NCBI RefSeq assembly: GCF_963977235.1 | Contig: NZ_CAXBOD010000018.1 | Location: 1-64,000 of the forward strand | DNA length: 64,000 bases | Origin: Albimonas sp963977235 | Lineage (GTDB): Bacteria; Pseudomonadota; Alphaproteobacteria; Rhodobacterales; Rhodobacteraceae | Direction: 5' to 3' | Part shown: one piece after another, positions 24,181 to 32,686 of the stretch | Layout of the letters: the number at the start of each line of letters is the position of its first letter | Numbering within the stretch: the first letter of the stretch is position 1 | Made by a program: the position numbers and the translations under genes | Notes under the pieces: generated by a model | Seen by the model: only the letters and a program-made list of their open reading frames with translations | Database searches by the model: none | What the model was told of the DNA's origin: nothing

Positions 24181-25677
24181 TCAGGCGGCGCGCAAGGAGG
24201 CCGCGGTGGTCTGCAGCGGCTCGGCGTCGAGCTCGGGGCGCGCGATCTCCTCGGCCGAGGAGACCAGCTCCTCGTGCAGGGCGCGCACGGCGTCGTCGGC
24301 CTGCTCGGCCGGCACCAGCCACTGCACGTCCACGGCGCGGCCGTTGTCCTGCACCGCCAGCACCTTGACCTGGCGCGCCTCGAGCGCGGTCAGGCCGCGG
24401 CGGGCGACCGAAAGCCCCTCGAGATTGCGGCCGATGGCCGAGACCAGCGCCATCTTGCGGGCGCGCACCCGGGCGCCGGGGCAGGTCTCGGCGAGGTCCG
24501 CCTCCACCCGCTTCACCAGCTTCAGCGAGGCGTCCACGTAGTGGGTGATGGTGTTGGCGTTGGAGCTCTTGGAGACGATCCGCACGCGGTGGCGGGTCAG
24601 GCTCTCGAGGATCCGGGCGTCGTAGCCCTTCACGCCGACCATGTCCTGCTCGAACACCTCGAGCGCGAGCACGGGCAGGCCGGTGACCATCTCCACCCGG
24701 GTCTCGCCGCCGTACTCGGCGTCGATCAGGGTGCCGGGATCGTCGGGCTCGAACGCGTTGGTGACGCGCAGCGGGATGCCGGCCTGACGCAGGGTCTTGG
24801 CCGCGCGGGGGTGGATCGCCTCCATCCCCAGGTTCGAGAGCTGGTCGGCCACGTCGTAGTTGGTGCGGCCAAGCTTGCGCACCGCGTCCGCGCCCACGAC
24901 CTTGGGATCGGCCGAGGAGAGGTGGAACTCCTTGTGCACGATCGCCTCGCGCGCGCGGGTGCGGGCGGCGATGCGCGAGAAGGTGACCTCGGAATAGCCG
25001 CGGTCGAACTCGCGCATCAGGCCCTCGCGGCACTGGGCGTAGCCGGTGACGATCGGCAGCTCGCGGGCCAGGTCGATGTCCTCGAAGCCGAGGTCGATGC
25101 GCTGGTCGAGGCTGGGATGGGTCTCGTCGCGCCAGCCGGTCAGGTCGACGAAGCGGGCGTTGACCCCGTGGCGGCGCAGCAGCGTGGCGGTGACGAAGGC
25201 GGAATGCGCCTCGCCCAGGCCCGAGATCAGCTCGCGCACCGTCAGCAGGTGGCTGTCGAGCTGGAAATGGCCGTAGGAGCACAGGCGCTGGAGGTCGATC
25301 AGCACCGAGCGCGCGCCCTCGATCCGCTCGCGCACGAAGTCGTCGGCGGCGCGGACGTCGGCCTTGTCGTCGAGGATCTCGTGATGGGCGTCGGTCATGG
25401 CCTTCATGACGCGGTTCAGGCCATCGGACCAGCCGTGGTCGTGATCGGCGTTGGCGAACAGCGCATAGACGCCGGGCTCGCCCGACTTCTTGTGCTCGAG
25501 CAGCAGGTTGGTGATGCCGCTGTAGGCCGAGACGACGAAGACCCGGTTGTAGAGCGCATCCTCTTCCCGGTCGCCGATGAACAGGCCGTCGAGAAGCTCG
25601 CAGGTGCGGCTCATCGAGGTGCCGCCGATTTTCTCGACGGTGTGCTCGCGAAGCGGGGCGTTATCGTTGCAGGTCAC
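24181..25677 (-). CDS. ask: Aspartate kinase of the ectoine pathway (Ask_Ect)
   Basis: The 498-residue cytoplasmic kinase phosphorylates aspartate, the entry step towards aspartate semialdehyde for ectoine. The kinase domain starts TVEKIGGTSMSR and carries VFVVSAYSGITN. Two ACT domains occupy the C-terminal part (VLALEVFEQDMVGVKGYD; KMALVSAIGRNLEGL). The sequence is of the ectoine-specific class, which in other species is insensitive to threonine and lysine feedback. The start is GTG 25677, preceded by AGGGAC; this puts the conserved TVEKIGGTS ten or so residues in. It is the last gene of ectA-ectB-ectC-ask. A GC hairpin (25718-25742) and another at about 25750-25770 lie in the 100-base gap after ectC. 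Confidence 0.95.
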   Translation of the reverse strand: MTCNDNAPLREHTVEKIGGTSMSRTCELLDGLFIGDREEDALYNRVFVVSAYSGITNLLLEHKKSGEPGVYALFANADHDHGWSDGLNRVMKAMTDAHHEILDDKADVRAADDFVRERIEGARSVLIDLQRLCSYGHFQLDSHLLTVRELISGLGEAHSAFVTATLLRRHGVNARFVDLTGWRDETHPSLDQRIDLGFEDIDLARELPIVTGYAQCREGLMREFDRGYSEVTFSRIAARTRAREAIVHKEFHLSSADPKVVGADAVRKLGRTNYDVADQLSNLGMEAIHPRAAKTLRQAGIPLRVTNAFEPDDPGTLIDAEYGGETRVEMVTGLPVLALEVFEQDMVGVKGYDARILESLTRHRVRIVSKSSNANTITHYVDASLKLVKRVEADLAETCPGARVRARKMALVSAIGRNLEGLSVARRGLTALEARQVKVLAVQDNGRAVDVQWLVPAEQADDAVRALHEELVSSAEEIARPELDAEPLQTTAASLRAA

Positions 25678-25717
25678 GGAAGTCCCTGTTCTTTTGGGGT
25701 CGCCTGGGGATCGGTAC

Positions 25718-25742
25718 GCGCCCGCCCGGAGGGGGCGGGCGC
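25718..25742 (-). other. Intra-operon hairpin between ectC and ask
   Basis: GCGCCCGCCC (25718-25727) and GGGCGGGCGC (25733-25742) form a strong stem around a five-base loop. A second stem (CGCGCCTG ... CAGGCGCG) lies just to its right. They could lower read-through into ask or protect the 3' end of ectABC mRNA. Confidence 0.55.
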
Positions 25743-25777
25743 TGTCCTTGGCGCGCCTGCGGACAGGCGCGGGAGCC

Positions 25778-26176
25778 TCAGGCGGCCGACTCTTCCTCGG
25801 CCGGGGCGTAGGAGCCATCTGCGCGATGGACCTCTTTCCCCGTGACGGGCGGATTGAAGGTGCAGGCGAAGACGCATTCGGTCTTGCAGCGCAGCGTGTG
25901 CTTGTCGTGCAGGTTCAGCGCGTACATCACGCCCGGCTTGATCGGGTGGACCTCGCCGGTGGCCAGGTCCTCGATCGAGCCTTCGCCCGACACGCAGTAG
26001 ACGCTCTCGAAGTGGTTCTTGTAGTGGAACGTGTGCTCCGAACCGGCCTCGATGATGGTGATGTGGAAGCTGAAGCCCATCTTGTCGTCGGCCAGCAGCA
26101 GGCGGATCGAGCGCCACTGCTCGGCGGCGGCCTCGCGCTCGGTCCCCATGCACTCGTTCAGGTCGCGGACGATCAT
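25778..26176 (-). CDS. ectC: L-ectoine synthase
   Basis: The 132-residue cupin cyclises N-gamma-acetyl-L-2,4-diaminobutyrate to ectoine, with loss of water, using an active-site iron. The start MIVRDLNECMGTEREA is diagnostic, as are FHITIIEAGSEHTFHYKNHFESVYCVSGEG, MYALNLHDKHTLR and FNPPVTGKEVHR. The length is normal. It begins ten bases after ectB. Confidence 0.97.
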   Translation of the reverse strand: MIVRDLNECMGTEREAAAEQWRSIRLLLADDKMGFSFHITIIEAGSEHTFHYKNHFESVYCVSGEGSIEDLATGEVHPIKPGVMYALNLHDKHTLRCKTECVFACTFNPPVTGKEVHRADGSYAPAEEESAA

Positions 26177-26186
26177 CGGTGTCTCC

Positions 26187-27494
26187 TTATTCGGCGGCCA
26201 GCTTCGTGGCGGCGCCCGACGCGCGGGCGGCCACGGCGGCCTCGAGAATGTCGAGCCCCTGGGTCAGGGTCTCGCGCTCAATGGTAAGCGGGCAGAGCAC
26301 CTTGACCACTTCGTCGTGGGCGCCCGAGGTCTCGATGATCAGGCCGGCCTTGAAGCAATCGGCGCAGATCGCCTCGGCGAGCTCGCCCGAGCCGACGTCC
26401 ACGCCCTGCATCATGCCCCGGCCCTTCACGAAGGCCTCGGGGATCATGCCGGCGATGGCCGACAGGCGATGGTTCAGGATCTCGGCCTTTTCCTTCACCT
26501 CGTTGGAGAAGGCGTCGTCGGACCAGAACTTCTCCAGCGCCACGCGGGCGGTGATGAAGGCGTGGGTGTTGCCGCGGAAGGTGCCGTTGTGCTCGGCGGG
26601 CTTCCACACGTCCAGCTCCGGCTTCAGCAGCAGCGCCGCGAAGGGCAGGCCCATGCCCGAGAAGGACTTGGCGAGCGGGATCATGTCCGGCTCGACGCCC
26701 ATCTCCTCGAAAGAGAAGAAGGTGCCGGTGCGCCCGCAGCCCGCCTGGATGTCGTCCAGGATCAGCAGGATGCCGTGCTTCTTGGCGATGCGGTCGAGGC
26801 CGCGCAGCCACTCGCCCGAGACGGCGTTCAGGCCGCCCTCGCCCTGCACCGGCTCCAGCAGGAACGCGGCCGGGTGGTCGAGGCCGGAGGAGGGATTCTC
26901 CAGCATCGCCTCGATCTGGGCGAGCGTGTCGACGCCTTCGCCGAACGCGCCCTCATAGGGCAGGCGGGTGACGCCCGAGAGCGCCATGCCCGCGCCGTTG
27001 CGCTTGCCGGCGTTGCCGGTCGCGGCCAGCGCGCCCAGCGTCATGCCGTGGAAGCCGTTGGTGAAGGCGACGATGTTCTCGCGCCCCGTGGTCTTGCGCG
27101 CGAGCTTCATCGCGGCCTCGACGGCGTTGGTGCCGGTCGGGCCGGTCATCATCACCTTGTGGTCCATGCCGCGGGGCTTGAGGATCAGCCGCTCGAACGT
27201 CTCGAGGAACGCCTGCTTGGGCCCGGTGTGGAAGTCGAGCGCGTGGCCGATGCCGTCCGCGGTCAGATGCTCGATCAGCGCCTGTTTCATGTCCGGGTCG
27301 TTGTGCCCGTAGTTCAGCGAGGAGCAGCCGGCGAGGAAGTCGATGTACTCGCGGCCCTCGGCGTCGGTCATCCGCGCGTTGCGCGCCGACACGAAGGACG
27401 TGGGGAACGAGCGGCAGTAGCTGCGCGCCTCGGACTCGCGGCGGGTGTAGATGCTGAAATCGGCCGTCTCGGCCGGGGTGCCGGTCGGGGTCAT
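26187..27494 (-). CDS. ectB: L-2,4-diaminobutyrate aminotransferase (EctB)
   Basis: The 435-residue class III PLP aminotransferase converts aspartate semialdehyde plus glutamate to 2,4-diaminobutyrate. Recognisable stretches are the N-terminal SEARSYCRSFP, FLAGCSSLNYGHN, VMMTGPTGTNAVEAA, LLILDDIQAGCGRTGTFFSFE and the lysine-containing PLAKSFSGMGLPFA. The start at 27494 has GGGAGG six bases upstream and gives the expected EctB length. Confidence 0.97.
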   Translation of the reverse strand: MTPTGTPAETADFSIYTRRESEARSYCRSFPTSFVSARNARMTDAEGREYIDFLAGCSSLNYGHNDPDMKQALIEHLTADGIGHALDFHTGPKQAFLETFERLILKPRGMDHKVMMTGPTGTNAVEAAMKLARKTTGRENIVAFTNGFHGMTLGALAATGNAGKRNGAGMALSGVTRLPYEGAFGEGVDTLAQIEAMLENPSSGLDHPAAFLLEPVQGEGGLNAVSGEWLRGLDRIAKKHGILLILDDIQAGCGRTGTFFSFEEMGVEPDMIPLAKSFSGMGLPFAALLLKPELDVWKPAEHNGTFRGNTHAFITARVALEKFWSDDAFSNEVKEKAEILNHRLSAIAGMIPEAFVKGRGMMQGVDVGSGELAEAICADCFKAGLIIETSGAHDEVVKVLCPLTIERETLTQGLDILEAAVAARASGAATKLAAE

Positions 27495-27592
27495 GGGAAA
27501 CCTCCCGTATCTGCTATGGTCTGGGTTCGTGGCCCTTCCGGGACCCGCGCGATCGGTGAGGACGCCGCGGATCCCGGTCGGTCTTCGGAGCT

Positions 27593-28120
27593 TCAGGCGG
27601 CGGCGGCCGCGAGCGCTCCGAACGGGCCGATGGTGACCATGTATTCCGTGTCGTGACGGCCCTCGAAGTGGTCGTCGCGCTTGAAGTGGGGCTCGCGCTT
27701 CAGGCCGGCGTCCTGACGGTCGGCGAAGCGGCGGAACAGCGCCCAGCTCGCGTCGTTCGAGCGGGTGATGGTGGTCTTCAGCCGGGTGACGTCCTGGCAG
27801 ACGTCGCGGTCGAGAAGCTCCTGGAGCATCTTGCCGGCCAGACCCATGCCGCGGGCGTTCTCGGAAACCGCCACTTGCCACACGAACAGCGTGTCAGGCT
27901 CCTGCGGGGGGATATAGGCCGAGATCCAGCCCAGCGCCTCGCCGTCCCGCTCCACCAGCACACAGGTGTCGGCGAAGTGATCGCACTGCAGAAGGTTGCA
28001 GTAGAGCGAGTTGCGGTCCAGCGGCTCGCAGTTCCGGATCAGGTCCCACACGGCAGCCCCGTCCTCGGCGGTCGGGATGCGGAAGGTCGGAAGATCGGTC
28101 TGGAGAGTGTCGCGGGGCAT
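27593..28120 (-). CDS. ectA: L-2,4-diaminobutyrate N-gamma-acetyltransferase (EctA)
   Basis: The 175-residue GNAT enzyme acetylates 2,4-diaminobutyrate with acetyl-CoA. The acetyl-CoA loop is VSENARGMGLAGKML. EctA-specific sequences include LDRNSLYCNLLQCDHFADTC, and the C-terminal HDTEYMVTI. The start at 28120 fits the family N-terminus, but its ribosome site is weak; a short leader of about 25 bases follows the predicted promoter. It is the first gene of the minus-strand ect operon. Confidence 0.96.
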   Translation of the reverse strand: MPRDTLQTDLPTFRIPTAEDGAAVWDLIRNCEPLDRNSLYCNLLQCDHFADTCVLVERDGEALGWISAYIPPQEPDTLFVWQVAVSENARGMGLAGKMLQELLDRDVCQDVTRLKTTITRSNDASWALFRRFADRQDAGLKREPHFKRDDHFEGRHDTEYMVTIGPFGALAAAAA

Positions 28121-28313
28121 GGGTCCATCGTTGGTCGTTTCGGTTGATTGAAAGATACGGGCCTGCCGAGAAATTTCAACCCCGAAGGAGTTTTTGCCCA
28201 TTCCTGGGGCTCACCCGAATTCGTGCTTTGTGGATCAATGACTTGCGGTCCTTTGCGCTGCGCACTTTCGCGCCAGTAAACTTCATTTCGTAAATTTAAT
28301 TTGGGCTGAGGGG
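28121..28313. promoter_or_regulatory. AT-rich divergent ectA-ectR control region
   Basis: This stretch is far less GC-rich than its surroundings. The part nearest ectR (about 28280-28302) is AT-rich, with TTCATTTCGTAAATTTAATTT. In other halophiles EctR represses ectABC from a site next to its promoter. The GAAATTTC palindrome at about 28170-28177 overlaps the predicted -35 and is the best operator candidate here. Confidence 0.45.
28152..28179 (-). promoter_or_regulatory. Predicted sigma-70 type promoter of ectABC-ask
   Basis: On the minus strand TTGAAA (28174-28179) and TATCTT (28152-28157) are separated by 16 bases. The -10 lies about 32 bases before the ectA start. The element sits in the AT-rich divergent gap shared with ectR, where osmotic control and EctR binding would act. 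Confidence 0.6.
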
Positions 28314-28973
28314 GTGGAAATCCTTCGGCGCCTGAACGAAATTCAGGTCATGGCTTTAACTGAACGCTCCTTCGAATATGATGCCGCGAGATCTCTCGCC
28401 GCGGCGGCGCTGCCGCCTGTCCCTGGAACCGCTACGCCCATGCAGGACCGCGTGAAGCACTCGTTGGTGGCGCTGCGCCGGATCCTCCGCGCGACGGAGG
28501 GCTCGGCGCGTGCGCTGGCGCGGGAGACGGGGCTGACCACGCCCCAGCTGATGGTGCTCGACCACCTCGCCGAGCGCGCCGAGGCGACCCCCAAGACCAT
28601 CGCCCAGGCGGTGGGCGTCGCCCAGGCCACCGCCACCGCCCTGATCGAGAAGCTCGAGGCGCGCGGCTTCGTCCGCCGCCGGCGCGGCGAGACCGACCGT
28701 CGCCAGTTCTGGCTGTCGCTGACGCCCGCGGGGCAGTCCGCGCTCGAGGCCGCGCCCGACCCGCTGCAGTCGCGCTTTGCCGAGAAATTCGACCGGCTGG
28801 CGGACTGGGAGCAGTCTATGCTGGTCGCCTCGCTCGAGCGTGTGGCCGCGCTGATGGAGGCGGCCGACGAGTCCCGCTCGGGCGAGGTCGCGCCGCTGCT
28901 GCACGCGGGCGACGTGGCCGAGCCGCATCCCGATCCGCGCGCCGAACGCCGGGGGCGCAACGGGCGCAACTGA
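28314..28973 (+). CDS. ectR: MarR-family regulator of the ectoine operon (EctR-like)
   Basis: The product has a winged-helix MarR domain: TTPQLMVLDHLAERAEATPKTIAQAVGVAQATATALIEKLEARGFV and the wing RRRGETDRRQFWLSLTPAG. It lies divergently from ectABC, as EctR1 does in other ectoine producers, where it represses the operon. The GTG at 28314 gives 219 residues but has its purine run too close. ATG 28350 or ATG 28441 (MQDRVKHSLV) are alternatives, the last matching the usual EctR N-terminus. The last 40 residues are charged and unconserved. Confidence 0.85.
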   Translation: MEILRRLNEIQVMALTERSFEYDAARSLAAAALPPVPGTATPMQDRVKHSLVALRRILRATEGSARALARETGLTTPQLMVLDHLAERAEATPKTIAQAVGVAQATATALIEKLEARGFVRRRRGETDRRQFWLSLTPAGQSALEAAPDPLQSRFAEKFDRLADWEQSMLVASLERVAALMEAADESRSGEVAPLLHAGDVAEPHPDPRAERRGRNGRN

Positions 28974-29008
28974 GCGCGTCGCCCTGGGGCCGTGTCGGCC
29001 CGCGCCGC

Positions 29009-29431
29009 TCAGAGCGGCGGCAGCCGCGGCGCGCCGGCATCGAGCTGCGCCCGCAGCGCCGCCAGCGCCAGGCCCGCCGCGCGCGCATCCGCCTGCTTCG
29101 CCGACGCCTCGAGCGCGTTGAGCAGCCGCCCGAGTCCCGGGAACCCCAGCAGCTGGGCGTGACCGGCCGCGGCATGCGCGCGTCGGCCAAGCCCGGTCCA
29201 GGCGTCCGTCTCGGCAGCCTCGGGCAGAGGCGGCGCGCCGGCGCCCGCCAGCCCGTCGAGCGCGGCGCGCAGTCCCGCGACATGGGCGCCCAGCCGATCA
29301 GGATCCATCACCGCCAGCAGGTCCGCAAGCCGCGCCTCGTCCATCGGTTCTGGCGTCATCCGGGAGGCGGGCGGGGCGCGTTCGGGGACTGGCGGCCCGC
29401 CCGCGGGCTCGTCCCTGGGTTCGAGCGTCAT
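29009..29431 (-). CDS. HPt-domain phosphotransfer protein
   Basis: The 140-residue protein has a helical HPt-like core. The phospho-accepting His is most likely His86 in GRRAHAAAGHAQLLGFPGLG, which matches the A-H-x-x-x-G...LG pattern. About 30 Pro/Glu-rich residues precede it. It starts inside the last four bases of the hybrid kinase gene (ATGA). It should relay phosphate from the REC domain of that kinase to a response regulator; no output regulator is present nearby. The assignment is by motif and context. Confidence 0.75.
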   Translation of the reverse strand: MTLEPRDEPAGGPPVPERAPPASRMTPEPMDEARLADLLAVMDPDRLGAHVAGLRAALDGLAGAGAPPLPEAAETDAWTGLGRRAHAAAGHAQLLGFPGLGRLLNALEASAKQADARAAGLALAALRAQLDAGAPRLPPL

Positions 29432-32080
29432 GGCACGGCCTCCTTGGGGTTGGGGTCGCGGTCCGGATCGGCGGCGGCCCGCGGGGCGTCCTCGCGGCCG
29501 CGCAGGATCGCGGCGATGCGGTCGGGCGACAGCGGCTTGGACAGGATGTGGTCGATGCCCTGCGCGCGGACCTCGGCCACCACGTCTTCGTCGGCGTAGG
29601 CGGTCAGCGCCACCACCAGGCTGTCGCGCGAGCCGCCGGGCGCGGCGCGCAGGGCGCGGGCCACGTCGGCCCCGGTGCCGTCGGGAAGCTGCAGGTCCAG
29701 AAGCACCAGATCGTAGGCCTTCGCCACGCCCATCGCGGCGGCGCTTGCGGCTGTGGCGGCGTGTTCGGCCGCAAAGCCGGCGCGGCGGAGCTGGGCGAGC
29801 GTCACCTCGGCCAGCAGCGGATCGTCCTCGACCAGCAGCACCGAGACGCCGCCCCCGTCCATCGCGGCCATCGCCGGGCGCGCGCGCCGGCCCGGGGGGG
29901 ACGCCGGCGCGACCCGCGTCGAGAACCAGAAGATCGAGCCGCCGCCGGGACGCGCGCGATGCTCGATCTCGCCTCCCATGCCGGCCAGGATCCGCCGGCA
30001 GATCGCCAGCCCCAGGCCCAGCCCGCGCGTCGCGGTGCGCCGTTCGGCCGAGGGGCTGCGGCCGGGGGCGGCGGCGGGCGGCGCCAGCAGCGGGGCGGGC
30101 GGCGACCAGGCGGTGGGCTCGGGTCCGCCGGGGCCGCTGTCCCCCGGGCCTTGCCCTGCTCCGGGGCCGGCGCGGCGGCGGGCGGCGCCCCAGTGCTGGC
30201 GGAACGGCTCGAAGATCAGGGCGCGCGCCTCGGGGGGGACGCCGGGGCCAGTGTCCTCGACCTCGACCAGCAGGCGGCGGCGGCCTTCGGGGTCAGGCTC
30301 CGAGAGGAAGGCGCGCAAGGCGACGTGCCCCTCGCGGGTGAACTTCAGCGCATTGGTCAGCAGGTTCTCGGCCACCTGGCGCAGGCGCACCCGGTCGGCG
30401 CGCACCCAGGCGCCGCGCAGGGCCGAGAGATCCGAGCGGAAGGCGAGCCCGCGGGCCTGCGCCCGCGGCGCGGTGGCCACGCACACGGCGTCGAACAGGT
30501 CATGAAGCTCGAAATCCTGGGTCTTGCTCTCGAGCGTGCCGCCGGTGACGGCGGCGAACTCGAACACGTCCTCGGACATGGTGGCGATCACCTCGGCCGC
30601 CTGGCGCGCGTTGGAGAGGTGACGGCGTCGGGCGCGCGCCTCGTCCTCGGCAGGGGGCAGGGCGCCTCCGGCAGGTCGGTCCGCGGCGGAAGGGTCGTCT
30701 GAGGGATCCTCGGGCGCGTCGTCGCCGGCGAGCTCCAGCGCGCCGACGAGGGCGGCGATCGGGGTGCGCAGTTCGTGGCCGATGACCGCCAGCATCTCCG
30801 AACGCTCGGCCGACAGCGCCTCGGCCCGGTCGCGGGCGGCGACCAGGTCGGTGACGTCGGCGACGGTGATCATGTAGCCCCCCGCGGTGCGCCGACCGCT
30901 CTCGACCAGCAGCTTGCGGCCGTCGGCGCGCACCTGAAGGCGACGCTCGCGCGCCGAGCCGTAGGGCGCGGCCTCGGCCTCGGCCCAGGCGGCCTCGCGG
31001 CCCTGCGCCTCGGGGGCGTGGGCGGCGACGGCGGCGAAATGTTCGCGCGCGGTCAGCCCCTCGGCCCAGGCGACGCCGCCGACCGCGTGCAGGGCGTGGA
31101 ATCCCTCGTTGCACTGGCGCAGCCGTCCGCCCTCGTCGAAGAAGGCAATGCCGTTCGACGAGGCGCCGAGCGCCGCGTCGAAGCGGGCGCGGGCCGCCAG
31201 CAGTCGTCTGGCGAGGCGCAGCACGAAGCGCAGCGCCAGCGCCGTGGCGAGGCCCGTGGCCAGCACCAGCAGCGCGAAGCGGATCTGCTGGCGGCGCTTG
31301 CGCTCGCGCAGTTCGCTCAGCGCCTGGAACAGCTGCGGGCGCAGGCGCAGTTCGTCGTCGTAGACGGCGCGGCCCATGCGGCGCACCGGCTCGACCCAGG
31401 CGTGGACAAAGTCCTGCATGGCCGCGAGCGCGGCCTGCGTGCCCGGGGGCGGCGCCAGGGGCGGGGGGCCGGACGGGGCGAGCCCGAGCCGCGCGTCCAG
31501 CGCCTCGAGGTCGGCCATCAGCGCGGCGAGGTTCGCGACATGCGCCTGCCCGTCGCGGGCGACCCGGACGCGGGAGAGGAAGCTCTCGGTCGTCAGCAGG
31601 TCGAGCCGGCTCCACATGATGTCGTACTGCAGGGCGATGGCGTCGGGGATGGCGGGCGGGCCCGGCGCGTGGGGGCCCGGGTCGGGGGGGGAGCGGCGCG
31701 TCCGGGGCCAAGGCCGGATCTGCGCGTTGCGTGCGGGCGATGCGGTCGGCGAGGCGCAGCATCTCGTTCTCGGCCTGGTGCGAGAGCCAGGAGACCGCGC
31801 CCTCGACGATGGCCGCGCGGCTTTCCTCGAGTTTCTGGGTGGCGCGGAAATCGACGCTGGCCGACCAGGACATCACCCCGAAGATCGCGACGGCCGCCGC
31901 CGCCACCGGGATCGGCAGCAGGTCCAGCCAGCGCCGACCGCGGTCGGAGGTGGTCAGCCAGCGCCGGGCCTTTGACGAGGCCGCGAGCCCGCGGTCGACG
32001 CGGGTCAAGACCGCAGCCCCGCGCCTGGCGCGGGCCAGGATCGCCAGCCAGCGCCTAGCGCGGGCCAAAATCAATCGCAT
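29428..32080 (-). CDS. Hybrid sensor histidine kinase, reading frame broken at a G8 tract
   Basis: Two overlapping frames together make one hybrid kinase of about 883 residues. The first part (from ATG 32080) has an Arg-rich N-terminus, then TM1 near LLPIPVAAAAVAIFGVMSW and an extracytoplasmic helix. The second frame continues with the rest of the sensor region, TM2 (RFALLVLATGLATALALRFVL), a PAS domain (LGASSNGIAFFDEGGRL), HisKA (EMLAVIGHELRTPIAALVG), the ATPase boxes (VAENLLTNALKFT; EDTGPGVPPE; RGLGLGLAICRRI) and a REC domain (LLVEDDPLL, LVLLDLQLPDG, LSKPL). The switch falls at eight G at 31684-31691; seven would restore one frame. The gene overlaps the preceding small protein gene by 26 bases and the HPt gene by four. 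Sequencing error, phase variation and inactivation are all possible. A standard caller would report only 29428-31617. Confidence 0.85.
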
Positions 32081-32597
32081 TGACCTGCCAGATCCACATG
32101 TGGGTGTTGTCGGTGGCGGCGAGCTCGGGGCGCGCCTCGGAGGGGAACACCAGCCAGATCGGGCCCTTGTCGCGCACCGACATGGTCTTGCCGTCCATCT
32201 TCAGCGCCAGCACCCCGCCGCTGGCGATCACTTGGGCCGCGTCGAGCGTGATCTGGTAGGCGTTCAGCGCGGTCAGGGCCACGGGCCCCTCCGACACGCC
32301 GACGCGGGCGGCGAGGTCGGCGAAGGGCACGCCTTCGAACACCACCACGCCCTCGGTCCAGGGGGTGACGGCGCGGACCTGCGTCTGGGGCATGGCGGCG
32401 AGGTCGGCGAGCGAGATCGAGGTCGCCTGCTCCGCCCCCTGGCCATTGACCCGGACCGCGAGGTCCAGCGAGGAGGCCGCTGCGGGCGGCGCCCCGAGCG
32501 CGGCGACGCCGGCCGTGGCGATCACCCCGGCGGGCGCGAGAAGGCAGGCCGCCCACACGGCGAAGGCGGAAAGGCGGGAGGGCAGGGGGCTCGGCAT
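32055..32597 (-). CDS. Exported small molybdopterin-fold protein, probable sensor partner
   Basis: The 180-residue protein has a signal peptide (hydrophobic FAVWAACLLAPAGVIATAGVAAL, cut near PPAAASS). The mature part resembles the small oxidoreductase molybdopterin-binding fold (SUOX-like): VRVNGQGAEQATSISLADLAAMPQ, FEGVPFADLAARVGV, IWLVFPSEARPEL, and MWIWQVNAIDF. The conserved Cys that ligates molybdenum in sulfite oxidases is absent, so catalysis is unlikely. Its gene overlaps the hybrid kinase gene, so it probably presents a periplasmic ligand or state to that kinase. That role is inference. The start at 32597 has GGAG ten bases upstream. Confidence 0.75.
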   Translation of the reverse strand: MPSPLPSRLSAFAVWAACLLAPAGVIATAGVAALGAPPAAASSLDLAVRVNGQGAEQATSISLADLAAMPQTQVRAVTPWTEGVVVFEGVPFADLAARVGVSEGPVALTALNAYQITLDAAQVIASGGVLALKMDGKTMSVRDKGPIWLVFPSEARPELAATDNTHMWIWQVNAIDFGPR

Positions 32598-32686
32598 CTG
32601 GCGAAGGCTCCGGGACTGCGGACGCGGGCGAGGGCGCCGCCCCGCGTGCGGCCGGCGCCCTCGCCCGGGTTCTGGCCCGGAATCCG

